Shown: positions 1-5,995 of the stretch, one piece after another
How the letters are laid out: each line of letters starts with the position of its first letter
Position numbering within the stretch: position 1 is the first letter of the stretch
Assembly: GCF_036516095.1 (NCBI RefSeq)
Contig: NZ_DATBUM010000084.1
Coordinates: 1-11,765 of the forward strand
Length of the DNA stretch: 11,765 nucleotides
Reading direction: 5' to 3'
Source of the DNA: Fusobacterium_C sp036516095
GTDB lineage: Bacteria; Fusobacteriota; Fusobacteriia; Fusobacteriales; Fusobacteriaceae
The notes under the pieces: model-generated
Seen by the model: the letters and a program-made list of their open reading frames with translations, nothing else
Databases searched by the model: none
What the model was told of the DNA's origin: nothing
Position numbers and translations under genes: made by a program

Positions 1-1077
1 TATCTGAATTTATTGCATTCTCACTATCAAATTTCCTTACTTGTAAATATGGATTTTGGAGAGGATAATTTTTTCTTGTCTCAAATTCCAAAGGGAATTC
101 CAATTTCTTTCGTCATTGAAAAGGAGCTCCTTCTCTCATTAAATTACTATAAAAAGAATCGAACAAATAGTTTAAAAAATCGTATTTTGTACTCTTGGTA
201 TCTAGAAAAAAAACGAAAAGTAAGGCAAAAAAGAATAGCTCCTATATTACAATCTTTTGATTATGATTACTGTATTGATTTTTCTAATAAACTTCCTATT
301 TTCTTAACAGATAATAGAGTATTTGCTTGGAATCATTCCAGTATTCATGGAACTTCTCAAAAAACAATTGACAATTTCTTAAAACCTAAGTACCAAAAAA
401 TTGGAAAAATTGTCGTGGTCAGTGAAAGTATGAAAGAAGAATATCTTACCATTTTTCCGGAATTTCAGGAAAAAATTGTAGTCCTTCCTAATTTTTTAGA
501 TTTGGACAAAATTCGATCTCTCAGCTCGGAGAGTATTCCAGAACAAGATTCCTTTTTCCTTTGCTGTTCTCGTTTAGATCCAAGAAAAGATATCGCCACT
601 ATCATAAAAGCATTTGCATTATGGAAGCAAGATCCTCAACATCAAGAAAAATTATTTATCTTAGGAACCGGGACAGAACAACCAAATTTAGAAGCCTTGT
701 CCAAATCTCTATCCTTAGAAAGCGAAATTAAATTTTTAGGTCAAAAGCAAAATCCTTATCCCTATATGAAACAAGCAAAATTATTTTTACATGCTTCTCT
801 TCAAGAAGGTTTTGGTTTGGTTCTAGTGGAAGCAATGGCTTGTGGGACTCCTGTCATTGCTACAGACTGCCCCGTTGGTCCAAAAGAAATCTTGCTAGAT
901 GGAAAATATGGAATTCTTATTCCTATGAAAAATGAAATGAAAATGTTCCAAGCAATACAGCAACTTATAACAGATTCCAAACAGTATGAAGAATTTCAAA
1001 AACTGGCTTTCTCAAGAGTTGTTGATTTCTCAAAAGACTCTATTACTCAAAAATTACAACAACTTCTTAATACATGA
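1..1077 (+). CDS. GT4-family glycosyltransferase, 5'-truncated by the window edge
   Basis: Probable LPS core or surface-glycan glycosyltransferase working at the cytoplasmic face of the inner membrane. The reading frame is open from base 1 and no convincing start is present. Alignment with the paralogue at 2219-3403 suggests about 25 N-terminal residues, including the first glycine-rich loop, lie outside the window; the in-frame TTG at 13 is not a credible start. Visible GT4 features are SRLDPRKD (start of the C-terminal Rossmann domain), NPYPYM, and the E-x7-E motif EGFGLVLVE at visible residues about 269-277, followed by ACGTPVIATDCPVGPKEIL. In retaining GT4 enzymes this motif contacts the sugar-nucleotide. 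The stop is TGA at 1075-1077, followed by a hairpin. Family call is firm; donor and acceptor sugars cannot be read from sequence. Confidence 0.9.
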   Translation, partial: YLNLLHSHYQISLLVNMDFGEDNFFLSQIPKGIPISFVIEKELLLSLNYYKKNRTNSLKNRILYSWYLEKKRKVRQKRIAPILQSFDYDYCIDFSNKLPIFLTDNRVFAWNHSSIHGTSQKTIDNFLKPKYQKIGKIVVVSESMKEEYLTIFPEFQEKIVVLPNFLDLDKIRSLSSESIPEQDSFFLCCSRLDPRKDIATIIKAFALWKQDPQHQEKLFILGTGTEQPNLEALSKSLSLESEIKFLGQKQNPYPYMKQAKLFLHASLQEGFGLVLVEAMACGTPVIATDCPVGPKEILLDGKYGILIPMKNEMKMFQAIQQLITDSKQYEEFQKLAFSRVVDFSKDSITQKLQQLLNT

Positions 1078-1081
1078 TACC

Positions 1082-1100
1082 GCCTCCTAAAAAAGGAGGC
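1082..1100. terminator. Hairpin between convergent genes, probable terminator
   Basis: GCCTCCT (1082-1088), a 5-nt A loop and AGGAGGC (1094-1100) form a perfect 7-bp GC-rich stem, 5 nt after the stop of the first GT4 gene. The downstream tract (AAGTATATTTCCCTTT) is only moderately U-rich, and the minus-strand side has none. It probably ends the plus-strand gene and may also stop the convergent GT2 gene, but it is a weaker-looking terminator than the other two in the window. Confidence 0.6.
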
Positions 1101-1133
1101 AAGTATATTTCCCTTTATAGGAGTCGAATCTTT

Positions 1134-2093
1134 TTATTTTCTCCCCATTTTTTGAACTCTATTTAGTATTTCCTCATAACTTATTTCCTTTACTAACTTT
1201 CCACGAAAATATAAATCTATCAAATTCCGAAAAACATTCCAATTTTTTTTAGGTAATTTCCAGAGTTTTTTATAAATAATTCTATTAAAAACTTTCTCTT
1301 TCTTTGCTAAACTCCGTATCCTTGCCACTATCAATCGAGTTATCATTTTATGTTCCAATTTTTCTTGAAGAACAAAATCAGTTAAAAAATTAAAAATATA
1401 GAAAAAATCCATATAATTTCTTCCCATATTTGTAATACTATTTTCTCGAATGCGATAATAATAGAAATGACTCTCCAAATGCCTTATTTTTTTTGCTCTA
1501 AAAAAAACCGGCATCGAAAATAGTACATCCTCATAAGTAATTCCCTCTTGAAAGAAAAAAGAATTTTCAAGAAGAAAATCTCGCCTGTAAATGTTTAACC
1601 ATACATAGTCCACATAAGTATCTGCCTCAAACATCCGATATATGAATTCTCTTCCGGAAATCGCAGTTTCTGTGACTGTAATATGACCATTATGAGTAAT
1701 AGAAACTGTGGATGCTTCATTTTCATAACGCATTCCACTTCCATGTAATATATCCAAGTTTGTACCTTTTATTTGGGTAAAAAAATTCTCAAAAACATGA
1801 GAGTTTAAAAAATCATCACTATCAATAAAGTAAATATATTCTCCTCTCGCCCTTTCCAATCCCACATTTCTTGCTGCCGATAAACCTCTATTTTCTTGAC
1901 TGATCAAAATCGTTTCTTCCGGATATTTTTCTGCAAATTCCTCAGCGATTTGCAAAGAATGATCTGTCGAACCGTCATTGACTAAAATGACTTCTTTAAG
2001 AAGATTCACAGCATAGACCGATTCCAAACATTCCCTTAAATAGCTTTCTACATTGTAAATAGGAATAATAATACTTAAATCTATTGTTTTCAC
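1134..2093 (-). CDS. GT2-family glycosyltransferase (GT-A fold)
   Basis: A 319-residue GT2 glycosyltransferase, inverting by family, probably adding a sugar to the LPS core or another surface glycan. The order is typical: SIIIPIYN near residues 7-14, VNDGSTD at 38-44 (nucleotide binding), NRGLSAARNVG at 69-78, the metal-binding DxD-type DSDD at 91-94, and a YEDV at 187-190 that fits the catalytic-base ED pair of this family. YYYRIRENSIT at 211-221 is also typical of LPS GT2 enzymes. No membrane segment is evident. The start is GTG (2091-2093), chosen because a perfect AGGAGGT sits 5 nt upstream. It has its own promoter in the divergent spacer and stands alone between two oppositely oriented GT4 genes. 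Specificity is unknown. Confidence 0.92.
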   Translation of the reverse strand: MKTIDLSIIIPIYNVESYLRECLESVYAVNLLKEVILVNDGSTDHSLQIAEEFAEKYPEETILISQENRGLSAARNVGLERARGEYIYFIDSDDFLNSHVFENFFTQIKGTNLDILHGSGMRYENEASTVSITHNGHITVTETAISGREFIYRMFEADTYVDYVWLNIYRRDFLLENSFFFQEGITYEDVLFSMPVFFRAKKIRHLESHFYYYRIRENSITNMGRNYMDFFYIFNFLTDFVLQEKLEHKMITRLIVARIRSLAKKEKVFNRIIYKKLWKLPKKNWNVFRNLIDLYFRGKLVKEISYEEILNRVQKMGRK

Positions 2094-2098
2094 TTTTT

Positions 2099-2105
2099 AC
2101 CTCCT
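2099..2105 (-). promoter_or_regulatory. Ribosome binding site fixing a GTG start
   Basis: AGGAGGT on the minus strand lies 5 nt before the GTG at 2091-2093. No ATG lies nearby in frame, so this site decides the start of the GT2 gene. Confidence 0.85.
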
Positions 2106-2131
2106 ATTATATTTTCCTTTCTTTATTATGA

Positions 2132-2161
2132 ATTATATCATATAAAATCACTCTCTGTACT
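2132..2161 (-). promoter_or_regulatory. Promoter of the GT2 gene (extended -10)
   Basis: On the minus strand TATAAT (2132-2137) is preceded by TGA, giving an extended -10 TGATATAAT (2132-2140). The best -35 is AGTACA (2156-2161) with an 18-bp spacer, matching only ACA of TTGACA, so the extended -10 would carry much of the recognition. The -10 region also holds a small AT-only dyad (TTATAT-C-ATATAA, 2133-2145). Confidence 0.6.
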
Positions 2162-2184
2162 TTTTTCTTATTTCTTGATATAAT
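2156..2184 (+). promoter_or_regulatory. Promoter of the second GT4 gene (extended -10)
   Basis: TATAAT at 2179-2184 with TG one base upstream forms the same extended -10 (TGATATAAT) as the divergent promoter. The -35 candidate TGTACT (2156-2161), spacer 17 bp, is weak and is the same six bases used by the minus-strand promoter. AAGGAGA at 2204-2210 is the ribosome binding site, 8 nt before the ATG at 2219. Confidence 0.62.
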
Positions 2185-2218
2185 TTTTATGAAACTCTAA
2201 GAAAAGGAGAAAAATAAC

Positions 2219-3403
2219 ATGAAAAAAAGAATACTTTTTCGTAGTGGAAGCTTAGGAATGGGAGGACTGGAAAAAGTTCTTGTACAGACTTTACAAATAC
2301 TGAGTCCTTCTGAATGGGATATTTCTCTATTGTTAACTTATGATGAAAAGGAAAAAAATATCTTAGAAAAAGAAATTCCCAAGAATATTCCCTATTCTTT
2401 TTTAAATGACAATACTTTTGTAAAAAAAATGGAATATTCCCAACTAAAAAAAAAGCAAAGTCTATATTATAAGTTAAAATATCTTTACTTTTTATACAAA
2501 GCCAGAAAAAATTCTCTTCAAAAAACAAAGGAATATATAAAAAAATACGGTCCTTTTGATATTTTTATCGATTATGATGGAGGAGCGATGAAATACATTG
2601 AGCAAATCTCAATTCCGGAAAAAGTTGTTTTTTTTCATAGTTCTCCCAGTCAGGCTATTCACAACAAAGGAAAGCAAAAACGCTATCAAAAAAGACTACA
2701 AAAATATACTAAAATTATTGCTATCTGCGATGCTATGAAAGAAGAATTACAAGAAATGTTCCCCTCTCTATCTGACAAGATATTTCGTATTTACAATCCT
2801 TTTTTATTTAAAAGGATAAACTCTCTTCAATATGACACTTCTTCTCTCAGTGAGAATGAAAAAAGACTGTTATCAGATAACTACTGTCTTATGGTTTCCA
2901 GATTGGATACAAGTCAAAAAGATTTTGATACTCTGTTTCATGCCTTTTATAAAGCAAAAAAAGAGGGCTTACAAGATAAATTATATCTTATTGGAGAAGG
3001 AATTCATGAAAAAGAGTTAAAAGAAAAAGTTCATATACTAGGTTTAGAAAAAGAAATTCTATTTTTAGGACTTCAAAAAAATCCTTATCCTTGGATGACA
3101 TATTCTAAACTTTTGGTTCATAGTTCTAGGGCGGAGGGATTCGGTTTGGTCTTGGTAGAAGCTCTTACCTGTGGTCGCATGGTTATTGCTTCCGATTGCC
3201 CTGTAGGTCCTCGAGAAATTTTAAATCATGAAAGTTGTGGTGTTCTTTTCTCTGTTGGAAACGTAGAAGAACTAAAAAATCAACTTTTATTATTCTTACA
3301 AAATTCCGAACTTAGACAAAAGTATGAAAAACATATTCCGGAAAGTATTTCCCGTTTTGATTCAAAATCTATTTTACAATCTTATCTAAAACTTTTCTCA
3401 TAA
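2219..3403 (+). CDS. GT4-family glycosyltransferase, full-length paralogue of the first gene
   Basis: A complete 394-residue GT4 glycosyltransferase, the usual size for LPS-core enzymes of this family. The N-terminal Rossmann loop reads GSLGMGGLEKVL at 10-21. The C-terminal domain opens with VSRLD at 226-230 and carries LIGEG (257-261), the acidic E-x7-E motif EGFGLVLVE at 306-314 and DCPVGPREIL at 326-335. From about residue 35 it aligns throughout with the truncated gene at 1-1077, sharing blocks such as EGFGLVLVEA and DCPVGP-EIL, so the two look like an old duplication. The ATG has AAGGAGA 8 nt upstream. The gene holds an A8 (2422-2429) and an A9 run (2446-2454) near codons 68-80; comparable A/T runs occur all over the window. 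It is monocistronic. Sugar specificity is unknown. Confidence 0.93.
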   Translation: MKKRILFRSGSLGMGGLEKVLVQTLQILSPSEWDISLLLTYDEKEKNILEKEIPKNIPYSFLNDNTFVKKMEYSQLKKKQSLYYKLKYLYFLYKARKNSLQKTKEYIKKYGPFDIFIDYDGGAMKYIEQISIPEKVVFFHSSPSQAIHNKGKQKRYQKRLQKYTKIIAICDAMKEELQEMFPSLSDKIFRIYNPFLFKRINSLQYDTSSLSENEKRLLSDNYCLMVSRLDTSQKDFDTLFHAFYKAKKEGLQDKLYLIGEGIHEKELKEKVHILGLEKEILFLGLQKNPYPWMTYSKLLVHSSRAEGFGLVLVEALTCGRMVIASDCPVGPREILNHESCGVLFSVGNVEELKNQLLLFLQNSELRQKYEKHIPESISRFDSKSILQSYLKLFS

Positions 3404-3407
3404 TAAA

Positions 3408-3442
3408 AAAGAAAAGTCTTTTTAATTTTAAGACTTTTCTTT
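3408..3442. terminator. Bidirectional intrinsic terminator between convergent genes
   Basis: AAAGAAAAGTCTT (3408-3420) pairs perfectly with AAGACTTTTCTTT (3430-3442), a 13-bp stem with a 9-nt loop. It starts 4 nt after the GT4 stop, and its right arm lies inside the last codons of the convergent kinase gene. On the minus strand the stem runs into TTTTTTATTA, a good U-tract, so it should end the four-gene operon. On the plus strand the tail is shorter (TCTTTCC). Confidence 0.85.
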
Positions 3443-4192
3443 CCACTTCTTCTTCCTTTGTTTTCTCTTTCTTTTACGAAATTGATACACAAAGCTGGAA
3501 TATTTTATCTTCCTCAGCGTTTTAGCTAAAAGCCAAAAGAAGCCAAGAGAACTCCCTAGATATTTTTTAAAAATAGGATATTGTATTCTGGCCACTACTT
3601 TATCTTCTGATAATATCAAGATATCATAAGCTCTTTTAAAATTACCAAAAATATCTTTCTTGGCTTGTGTATCAATCAAATATAATTCTTGTTTTGTCAA
3701 AATTACATTGGAAGTATTTAAATCCCCGTGATACCTTCCTAAAGAATGTAATTTGTTGACAATTTCCAGTAAATCATCCAACCTTTCCGGATGATTAAAA
3801 ACTTCTCCCTCTATGTATTCCATCAATAGAAAACTCTCTTGTATCAAAAAATGTTTTCTAATGATAGCAAGATACACTTCAGCAATATTATCAAATTTTT
3901 TCTGCTTTAGAGAAAAAACATTATACAAAGTTGTCAAAGCTTCTCCCTTACCCCAAAATGTTCTCCATTTTCTTTGTAGTAATCTTATCTCCGATCTCAA
4001 AGACTTTAAAATATATATTTTTCCTTTAAGTTCTATTTTAGCAACATAATTTCTATTATCATTTTTATATATTTCTAAAATTTCATATTGATTTTCTAAA
4101 ATATACTTTCCCAATTCCAGATATTCCCCAGTACCATAAATCATATAATTTTGATAGTTAATACTTTTTATTTCTCTTGTTGCCTCATCCAT
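3428..4192 (-). CDS. RfaY/WaaY-like LPS core kinase
   Basis: A small (254-residue) protein-kinase-fold enzyme of the kind that phosphorylates heptose in the LPS inner core. ILKSL gives the ATP-binding Lys63; LLMEYIEGE at 122-130 is hinge-like; the catalytic loop HGDLNTSN at 155-162 supplies Asp157 and Asn162; IDT at 173-175 stands where kinases have DFG, with Asp174 as metal ligand. The C-terminal 16 residues are extremely basic, which may help membrane or LPS-precursor binding (inference). It is last in the operon and its ATG (4190-4192) overlaps the end of the deacetylase gene by 25 nt in another frame; AAGGGG a few bases upstream supports this start and translational coupling. Met17 is an alternative start but lacks a clear ribosome binding site. 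The exact phosphorylated sugar is inferred from context. Confidence 0.82.
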   Translation of the reverse strand: MDEATREIKSINYQNYMIYGTGEYLELGKYILENQYEILEIYKNDNRNYVAKIELKGKIYILKSLRSEIRLLQRKWRTFWGKGEALTTLYNVFSLKQKKFDNIAEVYLAIIRKHFLIQESFLLMEYIEGEVFNHPERLDDLLEIVNKLHSLGRYHGDLNTSNVILTKQELYLIDTQAKKDIFGNFKRAYDILILSEDKVVARIQYPIFKKYLGSSLGFFWLLAKTLRKIKYSSFVYQFRKRKRKQRKKKWKEKS

Positions 4193-4926
4193 TTTTTCCC
4201 CTTATACACACTATATCTTCCGGAAATTCGTTTTAAAAATCTCCAAACGGAAGTTCTGTCAATACTCGTTCGTCTCATCTCGTATAAATCATCTGTGATA
4301 ATTCCGGTTCCCGTTGACGTGGAAACTGCAAAATGATATCCGGCTTCCTTCACTATTTTTTTTGCTGTTTCTGTCACATGTCCATAAGGATAAGCAAAAG
4401 AAAGGAGTGAAATTCCGTATTTTTCTTCCAAGTCCTTTTTATTTTCTAATATTTCCTGCTTAGCGGTCTCCTTATCTACAACATGAAAGTCACAATGATG
4501 TAAAGTATGACCTCCAAACTCTACCAAGCCACTTTCTATCATTTCCCGGACTTGTTCTTCTTTCATCATAGGACTTTTATCCACTCCGTATTCCTCCACG
4601 TCCCATCGGTTATAGCTGTCCGATACCAAATAAATGACCGCCTTCATTTGATATTTTTTCAAAAGAGGAAATAAAATTTCATAATTATCCTGATAACCAT
4701 CATCTACTGTTAAAATAATATATCTTCTTTTCAAACGATTTTCTAAGCCTATTTTTTCTAAATCCCGAAAAGTAATTGTTTCATACCCTAAAAATTTCAA
4801 GGTTCTCAAATGCCACTCAAACTGTTTTCTCGTAACATAAGTTGCAATACTGTTTCCTACATGATTCATATCTTCCTTAAATTGATGATACATCAATATT
4901 GGAATTTCTATTTTTTGTTTTTTCAT
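4168..4926 (-). CDS. Polysaccharide deacetylase (NodB / CE4 family), no signal peptide
   Basis: Metal-dependent deacetylase that would remove an N-acetyl (or O-acetyl) group from a sugar. CE4 motifs in order: LTVDDGY with Asp75-Asp76 (base and metal ligand), GGHTLHH with the H-T-x-x-H pair His140/His144, and FAYPYGH at 177-183. The N-terminal LMYHQF (11-16) is usual for this subgroup. At 252 residues it is a bare catalytic domain with no signal peptide or membrane segment, so it probably works in the cytoplasm on a lipid-linked sugar or LPS intermediate rather than on exported peptidoglycan (inference). It starts 10 nt after the GT9 gene (AAGGGA ribosome binding site) and overlaps the kinase start. 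Deacetylating an amino sugar would expose a positive charge, fitting the operon's apparent theme. Confidence 0.88.
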   Translation of the reverse strand: MKKQKIEIPILMYHQFKEDMNHVGNSIATYVTRKQFEWHLRTLKFLGYETITFRDLEKIGLENRLKRRYIILTVDDGYQDNYEILFPLLKKYQMKAVIYLVSDSYNRWDVEEYGVDKSPMMKEEQVREMIESGLVEFGGHTLHHCDFHVVDKETAKQEILENKKDLEEKYGISLLSFAYPYGHVTETAKKIVKEAGYHFAVSTSTGTGIITDDLYEMRRTSIDRTSVWRFLKRISGRYSVYKGKKWMRQQEK

Positions 4927-4936
4927 TCTTCCCTTT

Positions 4937-5992
4937 CTACCCTTCCAACGTCATTCTTAAATACTGTTCCATTTCCTCCCAAACAAACCAATCCATATTT
5001 TCATGATTCGCATAAATGATTTTCGCCTGCGAGGAGTTGGGAGCCCACATCTTAGCATAATAAATTTCCTCATTATCCTCTAAATATACACTGATCATTT
5101 TTTTATCAAAGGCAGAAGCAATATGAACTGCTGCTGTATCAGGACTGACAATCAAGTCCGCTCTTTGTATTAAAGATACCAAATCTAAAATACTTTTTGT
5201 AGGATAATATTTGGCTTTTTCTCCTATATTCCTTGCAATTTCTGTCAAAGATGTTTTTTTAGAGCTTTCTCCTACAATATAGATTTCAATATCTTGATAT
5301 TTTAATATCTCTTTTCCAATCTTAATAACCATGTCATCAGAAAGACTTCTATGGCGATTGGAAGCATAAGGGTTTAATACAATCACTCTATTATAAGTTT
5401 CCAATTCCAATGGCTCATTAAAAATTTCATACTTCGTAGAATGATACTCCACACCAATTTTTGTAAGAAAAAACCCATATAGGTTAGTAATATGACTGTG
5501 AAAATCAAAAAGAACACTTAGGTCAAATAATTCCCAATCATCTCGATTGACTCCAATATTATACCTTGCCTTACACAAAGAAATCAACATCATATCTCGA
5601 ACCCGCAACATAATGCTGAAATCTACCAATAAATCATATTTCTCTTCCGCAATTTGCTTTGCTAATTTTTGAATTTTCGATTTTTCTTTTTCAAAATGAT
5701 AAATCTTATCCACATTGGGATTATTCTCAATAATCCCTCTCGCAGCTCCTTTGGTAATCACTCCAATTTTTATATTCGGATATTGTTCCTTAATTGCCCG
5801 AAAAATCATAGTATGAACTACCATATCGCCCACTTTTCCATCTTGCCTTAAAAAAAGAATGGAAGTAATCGTATTGTTTTCAATAAAATTTCCTCCTACA
5901 ATACATTCTTTTGGCGACTTTCTATCCCAAATATACCGTCCGATTGCCAGACGATACTTTCTCATTACATTTTGAATATTTCTCCACAACAT
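4937..5992 (-). CDS. GT9-family glycosyltransferase (ADP-heptose:LPS heptosyltransferase type)
   Basis: A 351-residue enzyme of the WaaC/WaaF/WaaQ family, which transfers heptose from ADP-heptose to the LPS inner core at the cytoplasmic face. The first Rossmann strand reads SILFLRQDGKVGDMVVHT at 44-61, with Asp56 where the family has its catalytic Asp in the GD motif. LNPYASNRHRS (206-216) opens the second domain, and SPDTAAVHIASAF at 283-295 is the hallmark sugar-nucleotide site. About 43 residues precede the fold and look amphipathic and basic (W, R and K rich), possibly a peripheral membrane anchor. The ATG is supported by AAAGGAG 8 nt upstream, and the gene follows the phosphoethanolamine transferase stop by 3 nt. 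Heptose as donor is the family norm, but GT9 members in accessory operons can use other sugars. Confidence 0.9.
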   Translation of the reverse strand: MLWRNIQNVMRKYRLAIGRYIWDRKSPKECIVGGNFIENNTITSILFLRQDGKVGDMVVHTMIFRAIKEQYPNIKIGVITKGAARGIIENNPNVDKIYHFEKEKSKIQKLAKQIAEEKYDLLVDFSIMLRVRDMMLISLCKARYNIGVNRDDWELFDLSVLFDFHSHITNLYGFFLTKIGVEYHSTKYEIFNEPLELETYNRVIVLNPYASNRHRSLSDDMVIKIGKEILKYQDIEIYIVGESSKKTSLTEIARNIGEKAKYYPTKSILDLVSLIQRADLIVSPDTAAVHIASAFDKKMISVYLEDNEEIYYAKMWAPNSSQAKIIYANHENMDWFVWEEMEQYLRMTLEG

Positions 5993-5995
5993 TTT

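Noticed and set aside
2422..2454. A8 and A9 runs near the start of the second GT4 gene as phase-variation tracts
   Set aside because: A8/T8 runs are common in this AT-rich window (for example 206-213, 1243-1250, 1487-1494, 2628-2635), so these do not stand out as the G8 tract does. Slippage cannot be excluded.
2187..2528. A 113-codon open frame on the minus strand opposite the GT4 gene start
   Set aside because: It is Phe/Tyr-rich antisense of a Lys-rich coding stretch, has no ribosome binding site, and covers the promoter and start of a confidently identified gene.
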